Shown one piece after another: positions 1-8,399 of a stretch of 64,000 bases of DNA (positions are counted from its first letter, which is position 1; each line of letters opens with the position of its first letter). The notes under the pieces were generated by a model, which saw nothing but the letters and a program-made list of their open reading frames with translations, was not told where the DNA came from and made no database searches. Source of the DNA: Bacteroidales bacterium UBA2714 (GTDB taxonomy: Bacteria > Bacteroidota > Bacteroidia > Bacteroidales > P3); assembly GCA_002354035.1 (NCBI GenBank), contig DEKU01000071.1:1-64000 (forward strand). Reading direction: 5' to 3'. Position numbers and translations under genes: made by a program.

Positions 1-66
1 ACTCTAATCTACATAGTGGCAACCATGCCGTGCGGGGAGGTGCGCAGCCCCGGCGGCATCGGGCGG

Positions 67-231
67 TTAGTCGAAGTCGCTGCCGCCGTGCACCTCGCCA
101 CTACTGATGAGGTTCTCGTTGCTGCCTGTGGGGAGCAGCTCGGTGCCGCTGGCCTGGAAGCCGCGCTCCACGCGGGCAGCAAGCACTTCGACCGTGGGGG
201 TGGTGTACTCTTGTTTGTTGTTTTGTGTCAT
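67..231 (-). CDS. Short peptide of the Y..P.VEVL.ARVE.GFQ.S type
   Basis: A 54-residue product starts at ATG 231-229 and ends at TAA. Its N-terminal half (EYTTPTVEVLAARVERGFQ, then AS) matches the peptide at 24982-25161 almost residue for residue (NYESPVVEVLKARVEAGFQ, then TS). The polar C-terminal tail is unrelated. There is no signal peptide or membrane segment. It lies behind a structured leader with its own promoter (325-577), as does the other copy. The gene downstream lies outside the window. Function is unknown; a precursor or regulatory peptide is possible but unproven. It is shorter than usual gene-calling cut-offs, but the match to a second locus argues that it is translated. Confidence 0.7.
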   Translation of the reverse strand: MTQNNKQEYTTPTVEVLAARVERGFQASGTELLPTGSNENLISSGEVHGGSDFD

Positions 232-269
232 AGTATTTAATTTTTTTGTTTGTGCCTACTCTTTAAAAA

Positions 270-304
270 CAGTTTTCGGCTTCCCTGCCTGAGCTGGAAA
301 GCCG
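270..304 (-). terminator. Hairpin between leader copy A and its peptide
   Basis: Read on the minus strand, CGGCTT and AAGCCG (outer arms 304-299 and 282-277) enclose a partly paired CC/GG extension. A short A-rich stretch and five T residues follow, about 40 nt before the peptide start. It could be a weak terminator or attenuator ahead of the peptide gene. The T tract does not follow the stem directly, so confidence is modest. Confidence 0.35.
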
Positions 305-324
305 ATATTCTCTGAATAAGGGGC

Positions 325-565
325 ATGAAGAAAGGCGTGAGTCTTTCGTTGAAACTGCTTATTTCTATTGCGGGTGTCTGGTAATACCCGTGTGGTAAAT
401 AAGTAATACGAAAATCCACGCCCCATGGCGTGAACCCTCCACAATCTTATTCTCACCACAATTAGTTTACCAGACTGATGCAAAAGGAGAACAAGAGCGT
501 CAAGCTCAGTTATTTATGTCTTATATCTTGTATCGTTTACATGTCGTTGAGTGTATTGTTTTACG
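325..565 (-). ncRNA. Structured leader RNA, copy A (divergent)
   Basis: Transcription should start just after the promoter at 577-570. Three elements match copies B and C. First, a hairpin closed by GGGT/ACCC carries the 10-nt loop ATTACCAGAC; the loop segment TTACCAGAC (384-376) is the exact complement of GTCTGGTAA at 475-467 upstream, a 9-bp pseudoknot. Second, GGCGTG (422-417) can pair with CACGCC in 339-334, enclosing that hairpin, and the 3' strand is followed by TTTCTT. Third, an upstream TTCACGCC (434-427) competes for the same GGCGTG strand. The bases of the pseudoknot differ completely from those in B and C while pairing is retained. I do not recognise a named RNA family. Confidence 0.65.
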
Positions 566-569
566 AGTG

Positions 570-577
570 CAAAGATA
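570..577 (-). promoter_or_regulatory. Bacteroidota -7 promoter element of leader A
   Basis: The minus strand reads TATCTTTG, an exact TAnnTTTG match, preceded by an A-tract and followed by CA. The same A-tract plus GTAT.TTTGCA arrangement precedes copies B and C. Confidence 0.7.
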
Positions 578-751
578 CACTTTTTTTTCTATTCTGCGTT
601 TTTTTATTACCGTAGTGAGAAAACTTGCGGTGCGGCTCAGGTCCGCTCCATATACACTACTGGGCTGGCCTTCGGAGCGCCCGTTGCACTGGGCGGAGGG
701 ATAGACGAAGAACGATCGGAGGGAGGCTGTGTGAGGCTGCTGTGCAGCGGG
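578..751. other. Intergenic gap with no recognised gene
   Basis: The sequence between the leader A promoter and the 3' end of the permease gene is AT-rich near the promoter and GC-rich near the gene. I see no convincing coding frame and no clear terminator here. Confidence 0.4.
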
Positions 752-1978
752 TCACACCTTGCTTTGGCGGACGGCAAAGAGGACGGCGAGGGTGCTGAGA
801 GCCATCACCAAGAGGGTGGTGAGGAGGAAATCGGCCGGACGCATCGCCACCGGGAAGGCGGAGACAACGAAGTTGCTGCCCATCTTGATGATACCCCACT
901 GCTGCTGCACAAAGCAGACCACGAAGCCTACCACAAGGCCCGCAGCCACTCCCATCGAGGCGATAAGCACCCCCTCGATGCGGAAAATGCGGCGCACCTG
1001 GCGCCGGGGCATACCCATGGCGCGGAGGGTGGCGATGTCGTGCCGCTTGTCCATCATCAGGAGCGAGAGGGAGGCCATCAGGTTGAGGGTGGATATGAGT
1101 ACGATGAGGGAAAGGATGAGATAGATGCCCAACCGCTCGGAACGGAACACCTTGTAATAGATAGGCTGCTGCTCGAAACGGTCCAGCACACGGAAACCGT
1201 CGCCCACCAACTGGCGAACCTCGCTCTTCACACGGGCCGTGTTGGCCCCCGGGCTGAGCGCCAAGCAGAGCTGCGTGCACTCGTCGGGACCGTAGTCCAT
1301 AAGCTGACGGACAAGGTGGATGGGAGCCACCACATAGCGGTTGTCGATATCCTGCTGGATATAGAAATTGCCACCCGGCAGAGCGTATGCCGTGTTGAAA
1401 GCCTGCTGCATGGTGAGTCCGAGAGCCGTGCCGCGTTTGGGAATATGGATAGCCACGGGGAGGTTCGACACATCGCGCACACCGAGATTATAGTATACTT
1501 CCGCGCCCATAAGCAGATAGTTGACCAGCGTCGTGTCGCCCGCAGGGTCGGCAAGCGTGTCGGCAAGGCGGTAGATGCCCTCATGCAGCAGCGTGTCGAG
1601 ACCCGTGACGCGGTGATAAGCCTCGTCCACCCCGCGGAGGGTGACGATAGCCTGATTGTGGCGATAAGTCATCCAAGCGTTCTCCTCCACCGTCTGGGAC
1701 ACAGTGGCCACACCCTCCATGCGGGCAAGGGCGTCGAGATTGATTTGCGAAGTGTGGAACGTCTTGCCCTCAGCGGGCTGGACCACCAGCGGAGCGTCGA
1801 ACGAGTTGAACAGCGTCTGCGTCACCTGGCCGATACCGTTATAGACGCTGAGCACCACGATGAGGGCAGCCGTGCTGACAGCTATCCCCACCAGCGAAAT
1901 CCAGGAGATAACATTGATCACCGTGCGTTGCTTGCGCGAGAAAAAGTAGCGCCGTGCTATGTACAGCGTAGTGCGCAT
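752..1978 (-). CDS. FtsX/LolE-like ABC transporter permease
   Basis: The 408-residue inner-membrane protein has the plan of the lipoprotein-releasing LolC/LolE family. There is one N-terminal membrane helix after the motif YIARRYFFSRKQRTVIN, a long periplasmic domain (about residues 50-270), then three C-terminal helices containing the cytoplasmic loop MMDKRHDIATLRAMGMP typical of FtsX-domain permeases. I chose the ATG at 1978-1976; its A is also the last base of the rbfA stop (TGATG), so the two are translationally coupled. No ATPase gene is adjacent, so a partner must be encoded elsewhere. The family assignment is firm; the lipoprotein-release role is inferred. Confidence 0.85.
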   Translation of the reverse strand: MRTTLYIARRYFFSRKQRTVINVISWISLVGIAVSTAALIVVLSVYNGIGQVTQTLFNSFDAPLVVQPAEGKTFHTSQINLDALARMEGVATVSQTVEENAWMTYRHNQAIVTLRGVDEAYHRVTGLDTLLHEGIYRLADTLADPAGDTTLVNYLLMGAEVYYNLGVRDVSNLPVAIHIPKRGTALGLTMQQAFNTAYALPGGNFYIQQDIDNRYVVAPIHLVRQLMDYGPDECTQLCLALSPGANTARVKSEVRQLVGDGFRVLDRFEQQPIYYKVFRSERLGIYLILSLIVLISTLNLMASLSLLMMDKRHDIATLRAMGMPRRQVRRIFRIEGVLIASMGVAAGLVVGFVVCFVQQQWGIIKMGSNFVVSAFPVAMRPADFLLTTLLVMALSTLAVLFAVRQSKV

Positions 1979-2355
1979 CAACCTTTCAGCAGCGAGTCGA
2001 TACGCTCGGCATAGTCGAGCGAGTCATCCAAGAAATAATCCAGCTGCGGGATAATGCGAAGCTGCTTGCCCTCGCGCAGACCGAGGCGTCGGCGAATGTC
2101 AGCGCTGTGCGTCAGGATAGCGTCGATGACGCCCTGCTTTGTGGCGGGTTCCGCCGGCCGGTTGCCGTAAGCGGGGATAGTGCCTATAGGCATAATGCTC
2201 ACATGCACGCGGGCGATGGAAAGGTCGGGCGTCACGCGCACACCCGTCACAGTGACCAGCGAGTTGCCAAGCACCGGTTTCATTTCACGGAGAAAGATGT
2301 CGCCCAAGTCCTGCTGGATCAGGCGCGATATTTTGTTTTGTCGGGTTGTCTGCAT
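1978..2355 (-). CDS. rbfA: Ribosome-binding factor A
   Basis: The 125-residue protein matches RbfA, the single-domain KH-like factor that binds immature 30S subunits during 16S rRNA maturation. Visible landmarks are MQTTRQNKISRLIQQDLGDI at the N-terminus, VTVTGVRVTPDLSIARVHVS in the middle, and LGLREGKQLRIIPQLDYFLD followed by DSLDYAERID at the end. The ATG at 2355-2353 gives the usual RbfA N-terminus; the frame stays open upstream, but that part is not RbfA-like. It lies between the barrel-protein gene and the permease on the minus strand. Confidence 0.92.
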   Translation of the reverse strand: MQTTRQNKISRLIQQDLGDIFLREMKPVLGNSLVTVTGVRVTPDLSIARVHVSIMPIGTIPAYGNRPAEPATKQGVIDAILTHSADIRRRLGLREGKQLRIIPQLDYFLDDSLDYAERIDSLLKG

Positions 2356-2493
2356 AGGTTGAAGATAAACGTAAAAGGGATGGAGTAAAAAACCAAAAGG
2401 GCGAGCCGACGCAGCGCTGAGCTTTATCGTTTTCAACCTTTCGGCAAAAGGCAAGGCTATGCCGCCCCTCCGAAAACGGGTCGGAGGCACCCA

Positions 2494-3102
2494 CTACCAG
2501 CGCCAGCCCACCCTCAGCGGGATGAACACCGTGCCCTGCACCAGCTGCACACCCGTCTCCACAAACAGGCTGTGGTAATTGCGGTCCATCTGCTGGAGAG
2601 CGTGGTCGTAGAACCAGTTCAGGCCGCCATACACCTCCGCAAACGGAGTGAACGTGTTGCCGTAATTGTTCGGATTCATCAGATAGCTGCCGCCCACACG
2701 GGCACCCACCATCGGAGCCCACGTGTCGCCCACCGGACGGAAATCCATGTCGACAAAAGCAAGAATCATGTTGCTGCTCTTGTCGAAGCTCACCGGACGC
2801 ATCGGGGCGCAGAGGCTGTAGCCCACGCCACCGCCGAGGAAGAAATCCTGGCTGATATTGATGCCCGCCATCGCGTTCAGACCCATAGCCTCCTCGCGGA
2901 AATTCAGATTATAGCCCGTCCCCACGATGTCGGGCGACGTAGCCTCCACCGTCGGCTGGCCGTAGTTGCCCACATTGTGGAGATAGCCGGCTTCGACCTT
3001 GAACATAAATTCCACATTGGGTTTGTCCTGCACATACTGGGCCTGAGCCGCGCTCGCGGCCATGACCGTAACTATCAGTAAAACTGCTTTAATATTTTTC
3101 AT
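2494..3102 (-). CDS. Outer-membrane beta-barrel protein
   Basis: The 202-residue protein begins with a Sec signal peptide ending near AQA-QYV. It continues as alternating amphipathic strands rich in Gly, Tyr and Phe (for example GLNAMAGINISQDFFLGGGV) and ends in an aromatic residue (GWRW), as expected of a small 8-10-stranded outer-membrane barrel. Its ATG overlaps the stop of the upstream M1 peptidase by four bases (ATGA), so both are likely on one transcript. No specific function can be read from the sequence. Confidence 0.75.
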   Translation of the reverse strand: MKNIKAVLLIVTVMAASAAQAQYVQDKPNVEFMFKVEAGYLHNVGNYGQPTVEATSPDIVGTGYNLNFREEAMGLNAMAGINISQDFFLGGGVGYSLCAPMRPVSFDKSSNMILAFVDMDFRPVGDTWAPMVGARVGGSYLMNPNNYGNTFTPFAEVYGGLNWFYDHALQQMDRNYHSLFVETGVQLVQGTVFIPLRVGWRW

Positions 3103-5435
3103 TGTACTATAATTTGCGATTGCAAAGATATGAAATTATTTTGGATTAACACAACATACGCGCCGGCAGGGAGATTGGGGTGGATTGTGTCACCGCTGTT
3201 TAAATTGTGCATTTCCAGCACCTTTCGGCCTGAATTATCAAAGAACAAGAGGTTGAATTTTTTGTCATAGCCCCCGAGGTCGACGCAGAAAAAGCCCGTG
3301 GAGGGATTGGGATAGAAGCGAGGGGAAGGCAGTTGGGCGGGGTGGTCGATATGCATGAGGGGCATGTCGGGTTCGCACACGGCAAGAGTGTACTGCCCCG
3401 GAAAGAGGTGAGCAGAGAAATAGCCGTCGGAGGGACTGCTCGAAGCCGTGCGCGAACGGGAGATAATCTGCCACGGCTCGTTGCCATTCGGGCGGTACAG
3501 AAGACAGAGAGAGTCCAGCGTCGCAACCTGGTCGTAAAAGCCGTAGTCGATGAAAGCTGCCCCGGCCGTATTGCTCGTGCCGCAATTGTAGAGGAAAAGA
3601 CCGTTGGCACCGTGGAACGAATGGCCCGACACCTGCCAGTAGCGGTCGGCCATACGCACTATGCCGGCCACAGTGTCGCCGTCGGGGTGGGCGAAATGAT
3701 GGCCCACATGCACCCAAGGCCACGAACCCTGAGGATTGTCGGCCAGCCTGATTTTGCAATAAGCATGCTCCAACGGATAAGTACCCTTGCGGCCGATACG
3801 GATCGTGTCGTCCGTGCAAGCATCCGAAAGCTCATGGTCAAAATCCACAACCGCAAACGAAGCCTCGAACGGCAGGGAGACCGTAAAGTGTGACACCGAG
3901 TCGTCGACCGTCAGCCACACCTTGTGGCGCTGCCCACCCCCCTGCGAAAAGAACGTCACCGGCACCCGGCAGCCCCGCGCATAGCGGTCCGTGCCCCGCA
4001 GCAGCTGACGGATGTCAACGTGGCAGTCGTTGCCCTCCGTGTCCAAACCCACCAGCGAGTAATCCACAAAACCGGGGTTGAACACATGGAAGTCGAAGAA
4101 ACCGTCCAGATCCACACCGCTGTAAAAGCTCAGACTGTCGCGCAAAGCGGCGGCACCGATATTGCCGAAAGCACACGAAGAGAAAAGCCGCTGCATGCAG
4201 CGGGCGAAGACACTGTCCGACAGCAGCCCCCGGATGGAGTGCCACACCAGAGCCCCCTTCTTGTAAGTCGTCGTGCCGTAAGTGCGCCGTTCGGGCATGG
4301 GAGAGAGCGCATAATAACCCCGGTCGTCGAAATGGGCCGTCAGGATCACCGAGGCCAGATTCCTCTGGTAATAGTCGTCCGCCCACCGCTCGCCGTACAG
4401 CGCCTCCGCCGCCACCTCCTCGCAAAACGAAGCACCCCCCTCGTTAATCCACATATCCCCCGCGTCGGCGCACGTCACCAGATTGCCAAACCAGGCGTGG
4501 CCCAGCTCGTGGCAAGTCGTGAGGCGGCAGGCCGACTCCGTCGAACCCATGCACTGCGACACCAGGCCGATATTCGACACATGCTCCATCGAGCCCAGCG
4601 GAGTGCTGATATACCCTATGCGGTCCCACCGGTACGGGCCGAAAGCCCGCTCAAAAGCCGGCACCACCGTGTCCAGCATATCGAAAAAATGGTAAATGCC
4701 CACCGAGTCGTTCGAGCCGAAACCAATCAGTGCAGGATACGAGCCATAAAGGCCCGTGAACCGTCGTTCCACCACGCGCCAGTCCGCCGCCGAAACCGAT
4801 ACCAAATACGTAGGCGTAGGCTGGGCGATAGTCCACACACTTGTCGTCTTGCCGTCGGGAGCCGTCGTCTCGCTCTGCCTCAACCCGCTGCACATCGCGC
4901 GCCAGCCCGGCTTCACCGTCACCGTCAGCCTGTACGACGCCTTGTCATAAAAATTGTCGCGGCACGGGAACCACGCACGCCCAAACACATGCGGATACTC
5001 CTGGAACGCCACACCCAGATTGTAATGAATACTGTTGTCCAAATGCAGACCGCCCCAACCGTAACCCTCCACATAACCGTTCGACACGTAGGGGATGGAC
5101 ACTGTGTGCGTGTCGCCTGCCTGACCACCCGAGATATTGATGCGCAACAGCTTGCCGTCGGAATCGTAGCTGAAACCACGGACCACCGTGCCGTCGAGCG
5201 ACACCGGGCGCAACGAGTCGCAGATAAGGTCGAAGGTTACCGATGTGCAGGGCTTGGTGAGGACAAACGTGATATCGGCCACGCCCCTTAGCTGCTTCGA
5301 CACCGAGGCACCGAGGTCGACAGAGAGATCATAATGCAGCACATCTACGGAATCAGTTGCAGCATCCTGCGCCGAGACGGGATTAAGAGCCACGCAAAGC
5401 AGCGCAAGAAGTAATATGGCAGAATTTTTTTTCAT
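3099..5435 (-). CDS. M1-family metallopeptidase with T9SS sorting domain
   Basis: The 778-residue exported protein starts with a signal peptide (about residues 1-22, ending VSA-Q). The zinc site HELGH lies at 309-313, followed 18 residues later by the third ligand Glu332 (NEGGASF), the HEXXH-X18-E pattern of M1 aminopeptidases. The last 75 or so residues (FYPNPSTGFFCVDLGG through to a terminal VLIQNN/SQIIVQ segment) form a type-A T9SS C-terminal sorting domain. The enzyme is therefore probably moved across the outer membrane and anchored or released there. It is the first gene of a minus-strand run with the barrel protein, rbfA and the permease. The substrate is unknown. Confidence 0.9.
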   Translation of the reverse strand: MKKNSAILLLALLCVALNPVSAQDAATDSVDVLHYDLSVDLGASVSKQLRGVADITFVLTKPCTSVTFDLICDSLRPVSLDGTVVRGFSYDSDGKLLRINISGGQAGDTHTVSIPYVSNGYVEGYGWGGLHLDNSIHYNLGVAFQEYPHVFGRAWFPCRDNFYDKASYRLTVTVKPGWRAMCSGLRQSETTAPDGKTTSVWTIAQPTPTYLVSVSAADWRVVERRFTGLYGSYPALIGFGSNDSVGIYHFFDMLDTVVPAFERAFGPYRWDRIGYISTPLGSMEHVSNIGLVSQCMGSTESACRLTTCHELGHAWFGNLVTCADAGDMWINEGGASFCEEVAAEALYGERWADDYYQRNLASVILTAHFDDRGYYALSPMPERRTYGTTTYKKGALVWHSIRGLLSDSVFARCMQRLFSSCAFGNIGAAALRDSLSFYSGVDLDGFFDFHVFNPGFVDYSLVGLDTEGNDCHVDIRQLLRGTDRYARGCRVPVTFFSQGGGQRHKVWLTVDDSVSHFTVSLPFEASFAVVDFDHELSDACTDDTIRIGRKGTYPLEHAYCKIRLADNPQGSWPWVHVGHHFAHPDGDTVAGIVRMADRYWQVSGHSFHGANGLFLYNCGTSNTAGAAFIDYGFYDQVATLDSLCLLYRPNGNEPWQIISRSRTASSSPSDGYFSAHLFPGQYTLAVCEPDMPLMHIDHPAQLPSPRFYPNPSTGFFCVDLGGYDKKFNLLFFDNSGRKVLEMHNLNSGDTIHPNLPAGAYVVLIQNNFISLQSQIIVQ

Positions 5436-5490
5436 AAGTGTATGATATTAAATGTCAATACATAATATGGGGTTTAACACACCCAAAGTG

Positions 5491-5498
5491 CAAAGATA
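5491..5498 (-). promoter_or_regulatory. -7 promoter element for the M1 peptidase operon
   Basis: The minus strand reads TATCTTTG followed by CA, an exact TAnnTTTG match 56 bases upstream of the M1 start codon. It is divergent from, and close to, the plus-strand promoter of the SPFH operon. Confidence 0.7.
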
Positions 5499-5510
5499 CA
5501 AAAAAAATAT

Positions 5511-5542
5511 TTTGTGTGAATAAAAAAATGTCTGTATCTTTG
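5511..5542 (+). promoter_or_regulatory. Promoter of the SPFH membrane operon (-33 and -7)
   Basis: TTTG at 5511-5514 and TATCTTTG at 5535-5542 are separated by 20 bases, a textbook Bacteroidota promoter. It lies 68 bases before the SPFH start codon and back-to-back with the M1 peptidase promoter. Confidence 0.75.
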
Positions 5543-5610
5543 CAAAGTGATATCAAAATAATATCACATTCGGAACAACTTAATACTTAAACATTAAACA
5601 ATTAAATCGT

Positions 5611-6552
5611 ATGGAATCGAAAGAATTCAACCGACCGATGAAAGCCTGTAACAATGGCTTCTTGCACCTGTTTATCAATCTGGCGATGTTGATTGCCATC
5701 GTGCCGCTGACAATGCTGATAGTGGAAGGGAACGAGGGCTTGGGCATCTTGTTCTGCATTGTGGCCAGCATCTGCTATGTGCTGCACCTTATCGGCTTTA
5801 TGATTATCCAGCCCAACATAGCACGGGTACTCATTTTCTTTGGCAAGTATCGCGGAACGGTGACGGACAACGGCTTCTTCTGGGTGAACCCCTTCTATGG
5901 CACACGAAAGCTGTCGCTGCGCGCCCGCAACATGGATGTGCCTCCCATCAAGGTGAACGACAAGAACGGCAACCCCATCATGATTGGACTGGTGCTGGTG
6001 TGGAAGATAAAGGACACGTACAAGGCCTGTTTCGACATTGAGGTGGGCAGCACCACCACCGTGGACAAGGACGGCAACAAGACCACCCAGAGCAACGGCT
6101 ACGACAACTTCGTCAACGTGCAGAGCGACGCAGCCCTACGCAAGGTGGCAGGTCTCTATGCCTACGACAATATCGACAACCACAGCGAGGAGATGACCCT
6201 TCGCAGCGGCGGCGAGGAAATCAACGACCGCTTAGAGAATGAACTCCGCAGCCGTCTGGAGATTGCCGGTATAGAGGTGGTGGAAGCCCGTATCAACTAT
6301 CTGGCCTACGCAGCCGAGATTGCCAGCGTGATGCTGCGCCGCCAACAGGCCGATGCCATCATCTCCGCCCGCGAGAAGATTGTGGAGGGAGCCGTAAGCA
6401 TGGTCGACTTGGCCCTGAAGAAACTCTCCGCCGACGGGATTGTGGAGCTGGACGAAGAGCGCAAGGCCGCCATGGTGAGCAATCTGCTGGTGGTACTCTG
6501 CGCTGACGAGAGCGCCAGCCCAGTAATCAACACAGGTACACTGTATAATTGA
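5611..6552 (+). CDS. SPFH/Band-7 domain membrane protein
   Basis: The 313-residue protein has two N-terminal membrane helices (about residues 17-40 and 45-68). An SPFH (stomatin/prohibitin/flotillin/HflK) domain follows, recognisable from QPNIARVLIFFGKYRGTV, NGFFWVNPF and LENELRSRLEIAGIEVVEA, then the helical QQADAIISAREKIVEGAVSM stretch. SPFH proteins form oligomeric membrane scaffolds. It is the first gene of a long plus-strand operon and is followed by a tiny membrane protein and an Arc-like protein. The neighbouring membrane genes suggest envelope organisation or stress, which is inference. Confidence 0.85.
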   Translation: MESKEFNRPMKACNNGFLHLFINLAMLIAIVPLTMLIVEGNEGLGILFCIVASICYVLHLIGFMIIQPNIARVLIFFGKYRGTVTDNGFFWVNPFYGTRKLSLRARNMDVPPIKVNDKNGNPIMIGLVLVWKIKDTYKACFDIEVGSTTTVDKDGNKTTQSNGYDNFVNVQSDAALRKVAGLYAYDNIDNHSEEMTLRSGGEEINDRLENELRSRLEIAGIEVVEARINYLAYAAEIASVMLRRQQADAIISAREKIVEGAVSMVDLALKKLSADGIVELDEERKAAMVSNLLVVLCADESASPVINTGTLYN

Positions 6553-6603
6553 TAAAGCATCAACATTACTACACCGACTCCTCACACTTGGAAGTTTTAT
6601 GCC

Positions 6604-6762
6604 TTGATAGCATTGTTGGATTTCGTGTGCATCTTCGTGCTGGATATTATTGTCGAAGGCGGCTACTCCCATCGCATACTTGTTCACGACATTATTGTCG
6701 CTGTGATCTTTACTGTTATCTTCTGGCTTTTTGACCGGAAACCTTTTAAAAAGAAAAAATGA
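6604..6762 (+). CDS. Tiny two-helix membrane protein, non-ATG start
   Basis: In the frame of the preceding SPFH gene, after its stop (followed by TAA), there is an open stretch whose best start is TTG 6604. It gives 52 residues: a hydrophobic helix (IALLDFVCIFVLDIIVEGG), a short loop (YSHRILVH), a second helix (DIIVAVIFTVIFWLF) and a basic tail (DRKPFKKKK). The TGA at 6760 overlaps the ATG of the Arc-like gene by four bases, which is how real genes in this operon are joined. There is no ATG; ATT at 6565 is an alternative. The topology and coupling support a real gene, but translation is unproven. Confidence 0.55.
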   Translation: MIALLDFVCIFVLDIIVEGGYSHRILVHDIIVAVIFTVIFWLFDRKPFKKKK

Positions 6763-6962
6763 AGAAAAGTTTTGCACTGAGGGTTGATGCCGAGGTCTAC
6801 GAGGCTATCGAGAAGTGGGCTGCCGACGAGTTCCGCAGCACCAACGGGCAGATAGAATGGATTCTGTCCGATGCCCTCAAACGTGCCAAACGCACCCCAC
6901 GGAGAACCTCCGCTGGTGATAACGACGAAATGATGAAATCTAATAAGAAGCCTAAATCATGA
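6759..6962 (+). CDS. Arc-like ribbon-helix-helix protein
   Basis: The 67-residue protein starts MKKSFALRVDAEVYEAIEKW, a short beta-strand and helix typical of Arc/MetJ-type ribbon-helix-helix DNA-binding proteins. The second helix is in RSTNGQIEWILSDALKRAKR, and the tail is basic and disordered. It overlaps both neighbours by four bases (ATGA). It could autoregulate the operon or act elsewhere; no toxin gene is adjacent, so I do not call it an antitoxin. Confidence 0.7.
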   Translation: MKKSFALRVDAEVYEAIEKWAADEFRSTNGQIEWILSDALKRAKRTPRRTSAGDNDEMMKSNKKPKS

Positions 6963-7951
6963 AAAGTATTAAGAAACTGGCATTAATGGCTGCCTTGCTC
7001 ATTGCCAACCAAGGGCTGACGGCCCAGCATCTGTTTGAGGGCGTAGCCACCTTCAGCTCGGCGGCCACTATGGCCAACGGTACAACCCCGTCGGCAACAG
7101 TCAGCACCTACTACTATCGGGGGCACGACCTCTACGTCGACATGCCGCAGAACAAGCTGCGTACCCTCTACCTTGCCAAGGAGAAGAAGCAGTATACCAT
7201 CAACTCCATGATGGGCAAGCCCATCCTGATGTCCCACGGCATCGACCCCGACACGATGGAAGTGCCCCTGTTCGACATTGCCGACGAGCCGGAAATGGTG
7301 GACGGCCACAACTGCCTGAAGGTGCAGTATGAGAACGAAACCGAATCCGCCACCATCAGCTCCATCGTTTGGTTGGACACCACCTACCACATCCCCTTCC
7401 ACTACAGCCTGAACGAGGAACTGCCATGGGGTCTGCCCGTGCGGGAAGAGATGACCATGACGATGAAGGGCATGCAGCCCATGCGGATAGTGAACAGACT
7501 GGTCTCAGTGACTGCCGGCAAAGTGGACGACTCCTTTTTCTCCATCCCCGACGAGCAAGGCATGGTGAGCCTCAGCATGGGGGCCGACGGGCAACCCGTT
7601 ATCAGTGGCGACACCACCGGTCTGATGCAGAAGCCCACCACAACGCTGGAAGAGGTAGACTCTGCCGGGTTCCGCAGTGCCATCGCACACGGGAAAACCG
7701 TCTGCATGATGACAGCCACCTGGTGCGGCCCCTGCCGACTGATGTACCCCCGGTTGGAAAACGTCAGCAAGCAGGTGGGCAACTCTTACCGTTTCATTAA
7801 AGTCGACATCGACAAGTGCCGCTCCATCGCCAAGGAGTACAACACCCTTACCATCCCCGTCGTCATCCTCTTCGAGAACGGGAAAGAGCTGCGCCGCATC
7901 ACCTCGGCAGCATATAGCGAGGAGGACATCTTGAAGTTTGTCACAGAATAG
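6959..7951 (+). CDS. Exported thioredoxin-fold protein with N-terminal DUF4412-like domain
   Basis: The 330-residue protein has a signal peptide (about residues 1-22, ending LTA-QHLFEG). An N-terminal domain of about 190 residues is reminiscent of DUF4412-type exported proteins. The C-terminal thioredoxin domain has the redox motif WCGPC at residues 255-259 and the cis-proline region LTIPVVILFENGKELRR. The role would be thiol-disulfide exchange in the periplasm. It overlaps the Arc-like gene by four bases, and three small membrane proteins follow at short spacing. Confidence 0.8.
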   Translation: MKSIKKLALMAALLIANQGLTAQHLFEGVATFSSAATMANGTTPSATVSTYYYRGHDLYVDMPQNKLRTLYLAKEKKQYTINSMMGKPILMSHGIDPDTMEVPLFDIADEPEMVDGHNCLKVQYENETESATISSIVWLDTTYHIPFHYSLNEELPWGLPVREEMTMTMKGMQPMRIVNRLVSVTAGKVDDSFFSIPDEQGMVSLSMGADGQPVISGDTTGLMQKPTTTLEEVDSAGFRSAIAHGKTVCMMTATWCGPCRLMYPRLENVSKQVGNSYRFIKVDIDKCRSIAKEYNTLTIPVVILFENGKELRRITSAAYSEEDILKFVTE

Positions 7952-7962
7952 TAATAATAATC

Positions 7963-8394
7963 ATGGAACGTCGTAGAATCATAGGAATTGTATTGCTGGC
8001 ACTGGCAGGAGCGGCCTGCTTGATGTCGGTTGTTTGGAACCTCATCAGAATGCCGGAAGGCGCAGATGCCCGAATCCGCATAGTAGTCTTTATGCTGGCG
8101 GAAGTGGCACTATTGGTCCCGTCGGTATGGGCTTTTACCCATCCCGACTCCAAGCCGCTATTGAAAGGGAAGAATCAGGCAACCACGCAGAGTCTCATCG
8201 ACCCCGCAGGCTACCGCTACATTACGCTGGGCGTGGCAGCACTGACCTTAGTCTTAATAATCAACATCGAAGTTCTCAAAAACACAGGATGGGACCCGTT
8301 TGGAAGCATGACTTCCACCATTGCCATCCTCGCATTCTGTATAGTCGCGATAGTGGTGATGTTTTGGTCGATGTATAAGAGTATTCAGAAATAG
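7963..8394 (+). CDS. Four-helix membrane protein, paralogue 1 of 3
   Basis: The 143-residue protein has four predicted membrane helices in two hairpins. Between them lies a cytosolic loop containing IDPAGYRYITLGVAAL, a motif shared with the next two genes (IDPYGYSYIMLG and PDPDGMRYISAG). I do not recognise a named family. It is co-directional with its paralogues, 11 bases after the thioredoxin-like gene, so it is part of the SPFH operon. Confidence 0.65.
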   Translation: MERRRIIGIVLLALAGAACLMSVVWNLIRMPEGADARIRIVVFMLAEVALLVPSVWAFTHPDSKPLLKGKNQATTQSLIDPAGYRYITLGVAALTLVLIINIEVLKNTGWDPFGSMTSTIAILAFCIVAIVVMFWSMYKSIQK

Positions 8395-8399
8395 GCATT

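Noticed and set aside
551..2014. Long plus-strand open frame across the permease gene
   Set aside because: It is the mirror of the FtsX/LolE-like gene on the minus strand; composition is His/Arg/Gly-rich and no domain is visible.
3924..5291. 455-codon plus-strand frame
   Set aside because: It is antisense to the M1 peptidase with its intact zinc motif and has no recognisable domain.
6759..6962. Toxin-antitoxin pair with the RHH protein as antitoxin
   Set aside because: Neither neighbour resembles a toxin; the upstream tiny frame is a two-helix membrane protein and the downstream gene is a thioredoxin-like protein.
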